A stretch of DNA of 64,000 nt from Aquipseudomonas alcaligenes (GTDB lineage: Bacteria > Pseudomonadota > Gammaproteobacteria > Pseudomonadales > Pseudomonadaceae). Below, in pieces: positions 19,231 through 29,381 of this stretch (position 1 is its first letter; each line of letters begins with the position of its first letter). The notes under the pieces were generated by a model, which had not been told where the DNA came from, searched no databases, and was given only the letters and a program-made list of their open reading frames with translations. The translations under genes were made by a program, and so were the position numbers. The stretch spans positions 248,001 through 312,000 of the forward strand of contig NZ_FTNW01000001.1 of NCBI RefSeq assembly GCF_900156545.1, read 5' to 3'.

Positions 19231-19809
19231 TCAGGGAATGGCGATGCCTTCCCGCTCCAGCATCTGCACCAGGCGAATCAGCGGCAGGCCGATCAGGCTG
19301 GTGTTGTCCTCGCCCTCGGTGGCGCGAAACAGGCTGACGCCCAGGCCCTCGGCCTTGAAGCTGCCGGCGCAATCATAAGGTTGCTCCGCCTGCAGATAGC
19401 GGCTGATCTGCTCTTCACTGAGTGCGCGGAAGTGCACGGTGAAAGGCACCAGATCAACCTGGCAGTGGCCACTGGCGCTATTGAGCAGGGCCAGGCCGGT
19501 CAGGAAGGTCACGCTGGCGCCGCTGGCGGCCATTAGCTGGCTGCGGGCGCGACTGAAATCGTGAGGTTTGCCGAGTATCTGGTTGCCGAGGACCGCGACC
19601 TGGTCCGAGCCAATGATCAGGTGCGCCGGGTGCAGCTCGCTGAGGGCGCGGGCCTTGGCTTCGGCCAGGCGGCGCACCAGGGCTTCGGCGCTTTCGTTCG
19701 GGAGTGGCGTTTCGTCGATCGCCGGCGCTGCCCAGGTGAAAGGTTGTCTCAACCGGGTAAGCAGTTCGCGGCGATAGGGAGAGCTAGAGGCGAGTACCAG
19801 TGGCAGCAT
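19231..19809 (-). CDS. maf: Maf family nucleotide pyrophosphatase (YceF-like)
   Basis: 192 aa. It begins LPLVLASSSPYRRELLTRL, the Maf substrate loop, with IIGSDQVAVLGNQILGKP carrying the catalytic Asp and the usual SF(K)AEGLG near the C-terminus. It is the YceF subtype, to judge by the SDQV motif and its position beside yceD, rpmF and plsX. It hydrolyses modified or non-canonical nucleotides (7-methyl-GTP for YceF, from family knowledge). It is divergent from yceD across about 105 nt. Confidence 0.93.
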   Translation of the reverse strand: MLPLVLASSSPYRRELLTRLRQPFTWAAPAIDETPLPNESAEALVRRLAEAKARALSELHPAHLIIGSDQVAVLGNQILGKPHDFSRARSQLMAASGASVTFLTGLALLNSASGHCQVDLVPFTVHFRALSEEQISRYLQAEQPYDCAGSFKAEGLGVSLFRATEGEDNTSLIGLPLIRLVQMLEREGIAIP

Positions 19810-19876
19810 GATCGTTCTCTTGGTGGGTCGGCGATTCTAGCGGCCGCGACGGTGAACGGACAGGGCGGAAATTCCT

Positions 19877-19905
19877 TTGACAGGGGCAGGGTGCATCCCT
19901 AGAAT
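19877..19905 (+). promoter_or_regulatory. Sigma-70 promoter for yceD-rpmF-plsX
   Basis: TTGACA (19877-19882), 17-bp spacer, TAGAAT (19900-19905): nearly consensus. The predicted start of transcription is about 19912, three bases before the yceD ATG at 19915, with no Shine-Dalgarno between. Confidence 0.78.
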
Positions 19906-19914
19906 ACCGCGCCT

Positions 19915-20442
19915 ATGTCGAATGGACCGATTCCACCTCACGTTGATCCGCGCAAGCTCGCCGATCGCGGTGTTACCCTCGAAGGGGAAATGCCGCTGGC
20001 CAGTTTCGAGCGACTGTGCGACTCGCTGGAAGACAATTCCGGCAAGGTGCGCGCGAAGCTAGTCTTCGAACGTGGCGAGCGTCGAGCTGTGAGTATTCAC
20101 AGTGAGCTCGAGGTTGAGGTCAAGATGGTTTGCCAGCGTTGTCTGGAACTGGTCGCCCTGCCGATCCGCAGCGAGTGTCATTACGCAGTGGTGAAGGAAG
20201 GTGCGGATACCCAGTCGCTGCCGAAGGGCTATGACGTGCTGGAAGTGGGTGAAGATCCGTTGGATCTGATGACGCTGGTCGAAGATGAGCTTCTGCTCGC
20301 TCTGCCCATCGTTCCGGCCCATGACCCTGAGGATTGCCAGCAGCCGGCCGGTGCTAACGAGCCCGAGCCGAGCCAGGACGAGGTATCGCGGTCCAACCCG
20401 TTCAGTGTTTTGGCGCAGTTAAAGCGTGACCCAAACGTTTAG
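19915..20442 (+). CDS. yceD: YceD family protein (DUF177), 23S rRNA accumulation factor
   Basis: 175 aa starting MSNGPIPPHVDPRKLADRGVTLEGEM, the standard pseudomonad YceD N-terminus. The DUF177 core includes VKMVCQRCLELVALPI with a CXXC pair. The C-terminal half is acidic and ends NPFSVLAQLKRD. It is linked in bacteria and plants to 23S rRNA accumulation. The rpmF start follows after 13 nt. The near-consensus promoter ends 9 nt before the ATG, so the mRNA appears to be almost leaderless. Confidence 0.94.
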   Translation: MSNGPIPPHVDPRKLADRGVTLEGEMPLASFERLCDSLEDNSGKVRAKLVFERGERRAVSIHSELEVEVKMVCQRCLELVALPIRSECHYAVVKEGADTQSLPKGYDVLEVGEDPLDLMTLVEDELLLALPIVPAHDPEDCQQPAGANEPEPSQDEVSRSNPFSVLAQLKRDPNV

Positions 20443-20455
20443 GAGTTAATGAGTT

Positions 20456-20638
20456 ATGGCTGTTCAGCAGAACAAAAAATCCCGCTCTGCCCGCGACATG
20501 CGCCGTTCGCACGACGCTCTCGAGGCCAACGCTCTGTCCGTCGAGAAGAGCACCGGTGAAGTTCACCTGCGTCACCACGTGTCGCCGGAAGGTTTCTACC
20601 GCGGCCGTAAAGTGATCGACAAGGGCGCCGACGAGTAA
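20456..20638 (+). CDS. rpmF: 50S ribosomal protein L32
   Basis: 60 aa: [31 protein letters not shown] opens exactly as L32 does. A good AGGAG lies 8-10 nt upstream (TTTAGGAGTTAATG). The protein lacks the Cys zinc-ribbon found in some L32 forms, the zinc-independent version common in proteobacteria. It is co-transcribed with yceD and plsX. Confidence 0.97.
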   Translation: MAVQQNKKSRSARDMRRSHDALEANALSVEKSTGEVHLRHHVSPEGFYRGRKVIDKGADE

Positions 20639-20641
20639 TCC

Positions 20642-21649
20642 TTGTCCGCTTTGATCGCTATCGATGCAATGGGTGGGGACTTCGGTCCCCATCTCATTGT
20701 TCCAGCCTGCATCGCCAGTCTGGTTGAATTCCCCTCGCTTCATCTGGTCCTTGTCGGCCAAGCTCCCGTCCTCGAAGAACTGATTGCCCTCCATCCGGGT
20801 GTCGATCGCGCGCGCCTGCAGGTCGAGCACGCCAGCGAGGTGATCGGCATGGACGAGCGCCCCACTCATGCTCTGCGTGGCAAGCCGGATGCCTCCATGC
20901 GCGTCATGTTGGAGCTGGTGCGCAGCGGTCGGGCCAAGGCCTGCGTCAGTGCCGGCAATACCGGCGCGCTGATGGCGCTTTCCCTCTATGTGCTCAAGCC
21001 ATTGCCTGGCATCGACCGGCCAGCGATGGTCACTGCGGTACCGACCGCCAGGGGTGTCTGTCATCTGCTCGATCTGGGCGCCAATGTCGATTGCAGCGCC
21101 GAGCAGCTTTACCAGTTCGCCGTTATGGGTTCGGTTGCGGCCGAGGCTCAGGGCGTGGTGCGCCCGCGGGTGGCGCTGCTGAATGTCGGTACCGAGAACA
21201 TCAAGGGCAACCAGCAGGTCAAGCTGGCTGCCAGCCTGCTGCAGCAGGCGCAGGGGCTGAACTACATAGGCTTCGTCGAAGGGGATGGCCTGTATCGCGG
21301 CGAGGCGGATGTAGTGGTGTGTGACGGCTTCGTCGGCAACATCCTGCTCAAGTCCAGTGAGGGCCTGGTGTCGATGATCTCCGAGCGGATCGAGGCGCTA
21401 TTCAATGAAGGTTTTGTCTCCAGGCTGGCGGGTGCTGTGGCGCTGCCGCTGCTCAAGCGTCTGCGCGGCGAGCTGGCACCTGCTCGGCATAACGGAGCCA
21501 GCTTCCTGGGGCTGCAGGGTATCGTGGTGAAGAGTCATGGTGCGGCCAGCAGCGAGGGTTTCCAGAGCGCCATTCGTCGGGCTGTGATCGAGGTGCGCGA
21601 GAATCTGCCGCAGCGTCTGCACGGTCGTCTCGAGGATCTGCTGCTCTGA
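20642..21649 (+). CDS. plsX: Phosphate acyltransferase PlsX
   Basis: 335 aa with a TTG start 4 nt after rpm[23 protein letters not shown] is the expected N-terminus. Other PlsX motifs are [43 protein letters not shown] and [16 protein letters not shown]. It turns acyl-ACP into acyl-phosphate for phospholipid synthesis. The 177 nt after it (21650-21826) contain no ORF or hairpin that I trust before fabD. Confidence 0.96.
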   Translation: MSALIAIDAMGGDFGPHLIVPACIASLVEFPSLHLVLVGQAPVLEELIALHPGVDRARLQVEHASEVIGMDERPTHALRGKPDASMRVMLELVRSGRAKACVSAGNTGALMALSLYVLKPLPGIDRPAMVTAVPTARGVCHLLDLGANVDCSAEQLYQFAVMGSVAAEAQGVVRPRVALLNVGTENIKGNQQVKLAASLLQQAQGLNYIGFVEGDGLYRGEADVVVCDGFVGNILLKSSEGLVSMISERIEALFNEGFVSRLAGAVALPLLKRLRGELAPARHNGASFLGLQGIVVKSHGAASSEGFQSAIRRAVIEVRENLPQRLHGRLEDLLL

Positions 21650-21826
21650 CACATGGCTCGGGCGATGTGTCCTGTTGCCGTGCCGCCCCGTCTCCTGAGC
21701 TCCTGCTGTTTGACGATCTCCAAACCTGGCAGCCTGTGACCCCCTTCGTGGTTGTTTCATCCAATCTGCAGTTTCCGGCTCGGCTTGGCCGCGCCGCTTC
21801 CTCCGACTAGATAAGGGAACGTTTTG

Positions 21827-22765
21827 ATGTCTGCCTCCCTCGCATTTGTCTTCCCCGGCCAAGGTTCGCAGTCGCTCGGCATGCTCGCCGAGCTTGGCGC
21901 CCAGCAGGCGCTGATCCGGGACACCTTCGGTGAGGCCTCCGAGGCGCTCGGTTATGACCTCTGGGCGCTGGTCCAGCAGGGGCCGGAAGAGCGCCTCAAT
22001 GAAACCGACAAGACCCAGCCTGCCATCCTGACTGCTTCGGTTGCGCTGTGGCGTCTGTGGCAGGCCGAAGGCGGTTCGCGCCCGGCCTTTGTCGCCGGCC
22101 ATAGCCTGGGCGAATACTCGGCTCTGGTCGCTGCCGGTGCCATCGAGTTCCGCGATGCGGTCAAGCTGGTCGAGCTGCGTGGTCAGCTGATGCAGCAGGC
22201 CGTTCCGGCCGGGCAGGGCGGCATGGCCGCCATTCTCGGTCTGGAAGATGCCGATGTGCTGGCCGCCTGTGCCGAAGTGGCACAGGGCGACGTGGTCAGC
22301 GCGGTCAACTTCAATGCGCCCGGCCAGGTGGTGATCGCCGGTAGCGCCGCTGCCGTCGAGCGCGCCATCGAGGCCTGCAAGGCGCGTGGCGCCAAGCGCG
22401 CCATGCCGCTGCCGGTCAGCGTGCCGTCGCATTGTGCGCTGATGCGCCCGGCTGCCGAGAAGTTTGCCGATGCGGTCAACGGCCTGGCCTGGCAGGCCCC
22501 GCAGATTGCCCTGGTGCAGAACGTCAGTGCGGCGGTGCCGGCTGATCTGGAGACCCTCAAGCGCGACCTGTTGGCTCAGCTGTACAGCCCGGTGCGTTGG
22601 GTGGAGAGCGTGACCTACCTGGCCGCTCAAGGCGTCACCGAACTGGTCGAGTGTGGCCCGGGCAAGGTCCTGGCCGGTCTCAACAAGCGTTGCGTCAAAG
22701 GCATCAACACTCACAGCCTGGAAACCCCGGAAGCCTTCGCCGCCGTGCGTGCGGCGCTGGCCTGA
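21827..22765 (+). CDS. fabD: Malonyl-CoA:ACP transacylase
   Basis: 312 aa. AFVFPGQGSQSLGML is the N-terminal motif, AGHSLGEYSALVAAG holds the nucleophile Ser, and PLPVSVPSHCALM holds the catalytic His. A TTG lies just before the ATG; the ATG is chosen because AAGGGAA sits about 9 nt upstream of it. It loads malonate onto ACP for fatty acid elongation. First gene of the fabD-fabG-acpP-fabF cluster. Confidence 0.97.
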   Translation: MSASLAFVFPGQGSQSLGMLAELGAQQALIRDTFGEASEALGYDLWALVQQGPEERLNETDKTQPAILTASVALWRLWQAEGGSRPAFVAGHSLGEYSALVAAGAIEFRDAVKLVELRGQLMQQAVPAGQGGMAAILGLEDADVLAACAEVAQGDVVSAVNFNAPGQVVIAGSAAAVERAIEACKARGAKRAMPLPVSVPSHCALMRPAAEKFADAVNGLAWQAPQIALVQNVSAAVPADLETLKRDLLAQLYSPVRWVESVTYLAAQGVTELVECGPGKVLAGLNKRCVKGINTHSLETPEAFAAVRAALA

Positions 22766-22782
22766 GATACAAGGAGAGAAGC

Positions 22783-23526
22783 ATGAGTCTGCAAGGCAAG
22801 GTCGCTCTGGTCACCGGCGCCAGCCGTGGCATAGGTCAGGCCATCGCGTTCGAGCTGGGCCGTCAGGGCGCCATCGTCATCGGTACCGCCACCAGCGAAG
22901 CCGGCGCCGCGCGCATCGGCGAGGCGCTCAAGGCGCAGGGCATCCAGGGTGCCGGCCTGATGCTGGATGTGGCCAACAGCGAGTCGGTGGAGACTGTTCT
23001 GGAGCAGATCCAGAAGGACTTCGGCGCCGTCGCCATCCTGGTCAATAACGCTGGTATCACCCGCGACAACCTGATGCTGCGGATGAAGGATGAGGAGTGG
23101 TTCGACGTCATCAATACCAACCTCAACAGCCTGTTCCGTCTGTCCAAGGCCGTGCTGCGCGGCATGACCAAGGCTCGCTGGGGTCGGATTATCAATATCG
23201 GTTCGGTGGTCGGTGCCATGGGTAACGCCGGGCAGGCCAACTACGCGGCGGCCAAGGCTGGCCTGGAAGGCTTCAGCCGCGCCCTGGCGCGTGAAGTCGG
23301 TTCGCGCTCGATCACCGTGAACTCGGTAGCGCCGGGCTTTATCGATACCGACATGACCCGCGAGCTGCCGGATGCCCAGCGCGAAGCGCTACTGACCCAG
23401 ATTCCGCTGGGTCGCCTGGGCCAGGCCGAAGAGATTGCCAAGGTCGTAGGCTTCCTCGCCTCTGATGGCGCGGCCTACGTTACCGGTGCCACGGTGCCGG
23501 TGAATGGCGGCATGTACATGAGCTGA
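22783..23526 (+). CDS. fabG: 3-oxoacyl-ACP reductase FabG
   Basis: 247 aa. NADPH-binding VTGASRGIGQAIAFELG, NNAGITRDNLMLRM, the catalytic Ser in GSVVGAMGN and YAAAKAGLEGF (YxxxK), and the C-terminal PVNGGMYMS. A strong AAGGAGA precedes the ATG by 6 nt. It reduces 3-oxoacyl-ACP in each elongation cycle. It lies 17 nt after fabD. Confidence 0.97.
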   Translation: MSLQGKVALVTGASRGIGQAIAFELGRQGAIVIGTATSEAGAARIGEALKAQGIQGAGLMLDVANSESVETVLEQIQKDFGAVAILVNNAGITRDNLMLRMKDEEWFDVINTNLNSLFRLSKAVLRGMTKARWGRIINIGSVVGAMGNAGQANYAAAKAGLEGFSRALAREVGSRSITVNSVAPGFIDTDMTRELPDAQREALLTQIPLGRLGQAEEIAKVVGFLASDGAAYVTGATVPVNGGMYMS

Positions 23527-23630
23527 ATGTGACTCGCCGCTTCAGGAAACTGTCATAAAACCAGTCTAAAGTCCGTTACAAAAGTGCAACCGGCGGTAGA
23601 CGGCAGTTCGGAAGGGGCCGGGGATTCGGC

Positions 23631-23658
23631 TTGAAACTTAGAAAACCCTTTCTATACA
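23631..23658 (+). promoter_or_regulatory. Sigma-70 promoter for acpP
   Basis: TTGAAA (23631-23636), 16-bp spacer, TATACA (23653-23658). Predicted start near 23665, giving a leader of about 42 nt with AGGAG (23691-23695) before the acpP ATG. This fits the high, separate expression expected for acyl carrier protein. Confidence 0.75.
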
Positions 23659-23706
23659 CTGCAGCCCAGCTGCACGGAATTTTTCCACTAGGAGTGAAAA
23701 CTAGAC

Positions 23707-23940
23707 ATGAGCACCATCGAAGAACGCGTCAAGAAAATCGTCGCCGAGCAACTGGGCGTCAAAGAAGATGAAGTGACCAACAGCGCTTCCTTCGTCGAAG
23801 ACCTGGGCGCCGATTCCCTTGACACCGTTGAGCTGGTGATGGCTCTGGAAGAGGAATTCGAGACCGAAATCCCGGACGAGCAGGCTGAGAAGATCACCAC
23901 CGTTCAGGAAGCCATCGATTACATCACCGCGCACGCCTAA
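23707..23940 (+). CDS. acpP: Acyl carrier protein
   Basis: 77 aa, acidic. [22 protein letters not shown] contains the Ser that takes the phosphopantetheine arm, and [19 protein letters not shown] is the typical last part. It carries the growing acyl chain for FabD/G/F and also serves lipid A synthesis (LpxA/D). It has its own promoter and is followed by a terminator. Confidence 0.98.
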   Translation: MSTIEERVKKIVAEQLGVKEDEVTNSASFVEDLGADSLDTVELVMALEEEFETEIPDEQAEKITTVQEAIDYITAHA

Positions 23941-23974
23941 GCGCCTGTAATCGCCGGTTTTCGGCCCCGAGAAG

Positions 23975-24007
23975 CCGCACTGCCCCTCAAAAGGCGTGCG
24001 GTTTTTC
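23975..24007 (+). terminator. Terminator or attenuator between acpP and fabF
   Basis: CCGCAC...GTGCGG stem (23975-23980 with 23996-24001) with an inner GCC/GGC pair, followed by TTTTTC. No separate promoter is evident for fabF, so partial read-through would set the acpP:fabF ratio. Confidence 0.75.
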
Positions 24008-24049
24008 TTTGTTGGGGCGGCCAGTTTCAACGAACAAGAGGAATGTGCA

Positions 24050-25294
24050 GTGTCGCGTAGACGCGTCGTGGTTACCGGTATGGGCATGCTGTCGCCCCTG
24101 GGCACCGATGTTGCCAGCAGCTGGCAGGGCATTCTGGCCGGCCGCAGTGGCATCGGCCTGATCGAGCATATGGATCTGTCGGCCTTCTCCACCCGCTTCG
24201 GTGGTTCGGTGAAGGGCTTCAACGTCGAGGAGTATCTGTCGGCCAAGGAGGCGCGCAAACTCGACCTGTTCATCCAGTACGGTCTTGCTGCCAGCTTCCA
24301 GGCGATGCGTGATTCCGGCCTGGAAGTCACCGATGTCAACCGCGAGCGCATCGGCGTGGCCATGGGCTCGGGTATTGGCGGGCTGACCAACATCGAGAAC
24401 AACTGCAAATCCCTGTTCGAGCAGGGGCCGCGGCGTATTTCGCCATTCTTCGTGCCCGGCTCGATCATCAACATGATTTCCGGCTTCCTGTCGATTCACC
24501 TGGGACTGCAGGGCCCGAACTACGCCATCGCTACCGCCTGCACCACCGGCACCCACTGCATCGGCATGGCCGCGCGCAACATCGCCTACGGCGAGGCGGA
24601 TGTAATGGTCGCCGGTGGCGCCGAGATGGCCACCTGTGGCCTGGGCATGGGCGGCTTCGGCGCAGCGCGCGCGCTGTCCACGCGCAATGACGATCCGACC
24701 AAGGCCAGCCGCCCCTGGGACAAGGGTCGTGACGGCTTCGTGCTGTCCGACGGCGCCGGCGCCCTGGTGCTGGAGGAGCTGGAACACGCCAAGGCGCGTG
24801 GCGCGACGATCTACGCCGAGCTGGTGGGCTTCGGCATGAGCGGCGATGCCTACCACATGACCTCGCCACCCGAGGATGGCGCCGGGGCTGCCCGCTGCAT
24901 GACCAACGCCCTGCGCGATGCCGGTCTCAATCCGGACCAGGTGCAGTACATCAATGCCCACGGCACTTCCACCTCGGCAGGCGACAAGGCCGAGGCCTGT
25001 GCCGTGAAGTCGGTGTTCGGCGCGCATGCGCACAAGCTGTCGGTCAGTTCGACCAAGTCCATGACCGGCCACCTGCTGGGCGCCGCCGGTGCGGTGGAGG
25101 CGATCTTCAGCGTGCTGGCCCTGCGCGACCAGGTGGCGCCGCCGACCATCAACCTGGATGAGCCGGACGAGGGCTGCGACCTCGACTTCGTCGCGCACCA
25201 GGCCAAGCCGCTGGCGATCGACGCGGTGCTGTCCAACTCCTTCGGCTTCGGCGGCACCAACGGATCGCTGGTGTTCCGCCGTTTCAACGGCTGA
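24050..25294 (+). CDS. fabF: 3-oxoacyl-ACP synthase II
   Basis: 414 aa from a GTG with AGAGGAA about 6 nt upstream; it reads [18 protein letters not shown]. An upstream in-frame extension crosses the terminator and is rejected. The active-site Cys is in [12 protein letters not shown]; the two His are in [11 protein letters not shown] and [17 protein letters not shown]. It condenses malonyl-ACP with acyl-ACP in elongation. Its TGA overlaps the pabC ATG. Confidence 0.97.
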   Translation: MSRRRVVVTGMGMLSPLGTDVASSWQGILAGRSGIGLIEHMDLSAFSTRFGGSVKGFNVEEYLSAKEARKLDLFIQYGLAASFQAMRDSGLEVTDVNRERIGVAMGSGIGGLTNIENNCKSLFEQGPRRISPFFVPGSIINMISGFLSIHLGLQGPNYAIATACTTGTHCIGMAARNIAYGEADVMVAGGAEMATCGLGMGGFGAARALSTRNDDPTKASRPWDKGRDGFVLSDGAGALVLEELEHAKARGATIYAELVGFGMSGDAYHMTSPPEDGAGAARCMTNALRDAGLNPDQVQYINAHGTSTSAGDKAEACAVKSVFGAHAHKLSVSSTKSMTGHLLGAAGAVEAIFSVLALRDQVAPPTINLDEPDEGCDLDFVAHQAKPLAIDAVLSNSFGFGGTNGSLVFRRFNG

Positions 25295-26109
25295 TGCTGA
25301 GCTGGGTCGACGGCCGCCCGGCCACGGATCTGCCCCTTGGCGACCGTGGCCTGGCCTATGGCGATGGCCTGTTCGAGACCATCGCCGTGCGCGGCGGCCG
25401 CGCCGTTCTGCTGTCGCGTCATCTGGCGCGCCTGGCCGAAGGGCTGCGGCGGCTGGCCATCGACCTCGACCTGGTTGCGCTGGAAGCCGAGCTGCACGCC
25501 TTTTTCAGCGAGCTGGGCGAGGGCGTGGCCAAGCTGATCATCACCCGTGGTGACGGTCTGCGCGGTTACGCGCCGCCCCAGCCTGCCCAGCCGCGTCGCA
25601 TCCTGCTGGGTAATCCGCTGCCCAGCTATCCCGCCGCCAATGCCGAGCAGGGCGTATGCCTTTACCCCTGCGTCACGCGCTTGGCGGAGCAGCCGCTGCT
25701 GGCCGGCCTCAAGCACCTCAATCGCCTGGAGCAGGTGCTGGCCCGTGGCGAGTGGCAGGACCCTGCCTTCGCCGAAGGGCTGATGCGCGATCAATCCGGG
25801 CGGGTGATCGAAGGCGTCTACAGCAACCTGTTTCTGCTCAAGGACGGCGTGCTGGCGACCGCCGACCTGTCGCGTTGCGGCGTGGCTGGCGTGATGCGCG
25901 CCGAGGTGCTGGAGCAGGCGAGGTGCCTGGGCATCTCCTGCGAGGTGCGTGACATTGGCTACGACGAACTGCTCGGGGCTGACGAGGTTTTCCTCTGCAA
26001 CAGCCTCTATGGCATCTGGCCGGTGCGCGAACTGGCCGCCAGCGTCTGGCCGGCCGGCCCGCTCACCCGTAAACTGCAGGCCCTTATCCGCAGTCTTCTG
26101 GATTCCTGA
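25294..26109 (+). CDS. pabC: Aminodeoxychorismate lyase
   Basis: 271 aa. Class IV PLP fold: GDGLFETIAVRGGRAVLLSRHLARL at the start, LKHLNRLEQVLA with the PLP-binding Lys, and EGVYSNLFLL and EVFLCNSLYGIWPV at the end. It releases pyruvate from 4-amino-4-deoxychorismate to give p-aminobenzoate for folate. The fabF-pabC-mltG-tmk-holB order is widely conserved in proteobacteria. It overlaps fabF by 1 nt. Confidence 0.95.
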   Translation: MLSWVDGRPATDLPLGDRGLAYGDGLFETIAVRGGRAVLLSRHLARLAEGLRRLAIDLDLVALEAELHAFFSELGEGVAKLIITRGDGLRGYAPPQPAQPRRILLGNPLPSYPAANAEQGVCLYPCVTRLAEQPLLAGLKHLNRLEQVLARGEWQDPAFAEGLMRDQSGRVIEGVYSNLFLLKDGVLATADLSRCGVAGVMRAEVLEQARCLGISCEVRDIGYDELLGADEVFLCNSLYGIWPVRELAASVWPAGPLTRKLQALIRSLLDS

Positions 26110-26112
26110 TTC

Positions 26113-27150
26113 GTGATTCGCAAGTTGCTGTTGCTGCTGGTCGCCGGCCTGGTGGCACTCGTGCTGGCGTTGGCTCTGGCTGGTTGGAGCCTGCGCAGCG
26201 CCCTGGACCAGCCGCTCAAGCTGGAGAGTGAACGCCTGATCGAGGTCGTGCCGGGCGATACGCCCGGTGGCCTGCTCAATCGCCTGGAAGGGGAAGGAGT
26301 GCTCGACGGCGCACTCTGGTTGCGTCTCTACTGGCGCTTCAATCTGCCTGGGCAGGCGCTGCACAGTGGCGAATATCGTCTGACTCCCCAGCAGAGCGCG
26401 CGCGACCTGCTCGAGCTGTGGCGGCGCGGCGAGGTGGTGCAGTACAGCCTGACGCTGGTCGAGGGCTGGAGCTTCCGCCAGGTGCGCGCGGCGCTGGGGC
26501 GCCAGGAAAAGCTCGAGCAACGCCTGGCCGATCTGGATGACAAGGCGCTGATGGACCGGCTCGGCCTGGCCGGTGTCAGCCCGGAAGGGCGTTTCTTTCC
26601 CGATACCTACCGCTATGTGCGTGGCATGAGTGATCTGGATCTGCTCAAGCAGGCCAGCGCGCGCCTGGATCAGGTGCTGGACGAGGAGTGGGCCAGGCGC
26701 GCTGATGGCTTGCCCTATCGCAAGCCTTACGACGCACTGATCATGGCCTCGATGGTGGAGAAGGAGACCGGCGTGGCCGAGGAGCGCGGGCAGATCGCCG
26801 GTGTGTTCGTCCGCCGCCTGCGCAGCGGCATGCGCCTGCAGACCGACCCGACGGTGATCTTCGGCCTCGGTGAGCGCTATAACGGCAACCTGACCCGCGC
26901 CCACCTGCAGCAGCCGACGCCCTACAACACCTATGTGATCGATGGCATGCCGCCGACCCCCATCGCCCTGGCCGGCCGCGAAGCGATTCATGCCGCGCTC
27001 AATCCGGTGGCCGGCAAGAGCCTGTACTTCGTCGCCCGCGGCGATGGCAGCCATGTATTCTCGGAAACCCTGGAGCAGCACAACCGTGCCGTGCGCGAGT
27101 ACCAGCTCAAGCGCCGCGCCGATTACCGCTCCAGCCCCGCGCCCAGATAA
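26113..27150 (+). CDS. mltG: Endolytic peptidoglycan transglycosylase MltG
   Basis: 345 aa with a GTG start. One N-terminal TM helix (LLLLLVAGLVALVLALALAGW), then a LysM-like part and the YceG domain with FPDTYRY, IMASMVEKETGVAEERGQIAGVF (catalytic Glu) and LQTDPTVIFGLG. The end has PTPIALAGREAIHAALNPV. It cleaves nascent glycan strands at the inner membrane and so sets glycan length. Located 3 nt after pabC. Confidence 0.95.
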   Translation: MIRKLLLLLVAGLVALVLALALAGWSLRSALDQPLKLESERLIEVVPGDTPGGLLNRLEGEGVLDGALWLRLYWRFNLPGQALHSGEYRLTPQQSARDLLELWRRGEVVQYSLTLVEGWSFRQVRAALGRQEKLEQRLADLDDKALMDRLGLAGVSPEGRFFPDTYRYVRGMSDLDLLKQASARLDQVLDEEWARRADGLPYRKPYDALIMASMVEKETGVAEERGQIAGVFVRRLRSGMRLQTDPTVIFGLGERYNGNLTRAHLQQPTPYNTYVIDGMPPTPIALAGREAIHAALNPVAGKSLYFVARGDGSHVFSETLEQHNRAVREYQLKRRADYRSSPAPR

Positions 27151-28771
<1,621 letters not shown>

Positions 28772-28807
28772 AATCGAGAAATTGGATTAAGTTGCCAGGA
28801 TTAGCGC

Positions 28808-29164
28808 ATGAGTTTGCCACCGAATCTGGGACCGCGTAACGGCATCCTGTCCCTCACCATCAAGGACAAATCCGTTCTCTATGCGGCTTATATGCCGTTT
28901 GTTCGCAACGGCGGCCTGTTCATCCCCACCGCCAAAAGCTACAAGCTGGGCGACGAGGTATTCATGCTGCTGAACCTGATGGACGAGCCGGAGAAGATCC
29001 CGGTGGCTGGCAAAGTGGTGTGGATCACCCCCAAGGGCGCTCAGGGCAACCGTGCTGCCGGTGTCGGTGTGCAGTTCAACGATGGCGACAACACCGCGCG
29101 CAACAAGATCGAGACTTACCTGGCCGGTGCGCTGAAGTCGGATCGCCCGACCCACACCATGTAA
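28808..29164 (+). CDS. pilZ: Type IV pilus assembly protein PilZ
   Basis: 118 aa: MSLPPNLGPRNGILSLTIKDKSVLYAAYMPFVRNGGLFIPT and VWITPKGAQGNRAAGVGVQF match the founding PilZ protein. The c-di-GMP-binding RxxxR and D/NxSxxG motifs are absent, as is known for this member, which acts through PilB and FimX. It is required for type IV pilus assembly. Its position after holB is conserved. Its TAA is shared with the edge of a palindromic element. Confidence 0.95.
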   Translation: MSLPPNLGPRNGILSLTIKDKSVLYAAYMPFVRNGGLFIPTAKSYKLGDEVFMLLNLMDEPEKIPVAGKVVWITPKGAQGNRAAGVGVQFNDGDNTARNKIETYLAGALKSDRPTHTM

Positions 29165-29306
29165 GAACCTGCTCACGATCTGCTGCGCGTCGGCTAAACG
29201 GCGTTGAAAACAGCCTCGGAATGCTCATTTACTACTCGTAAACTCCGCCTCCTCGGCTATTTTCGCCACCGTTTATCGCTAGCTCGCGAGATCGAGAACA
29301 GGTTCT
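29164..29306. repeat. 143-bp palindromic intergenic element
   Basis: The ends match as inverted repeats: 16 of 18 positions between 29164-29181 and 29289-29306 (AGAACCTG...CAGGTTCT). The inner parts also pair (for example TAAACGGCG with CGCCACCGTTTA, and GAAAACAGCC with GGCTATTTTC), so the whole unit can fold into one long imperfect hairpin. It abuts the pilZ stop codon. It resembles a dispersed element that I recall from other pseudomonad genomes; no coding function is seen. Confidence 0.7.
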
Positions 29307-29336
29307 GAACCACGCACAGCAAGCTTCAAGGTAGAG

Positions 29337-29360
29337 GCGCCCGAATCGGGCGCTTCGTCA
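29337..29360 (+). terminator. Weak hairpin terminator before tatD
   Basis: GCGCCCGA-A-TCGGGCGC hairpin (29337-29353) followed by TTCGTCATTT, a poor T-tract. It could end the fabF-to-pilZ transcript. Confidence 0.45.
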
Positions 29361-29381
29361 TTTCAGAGACAGAGAAATTCC

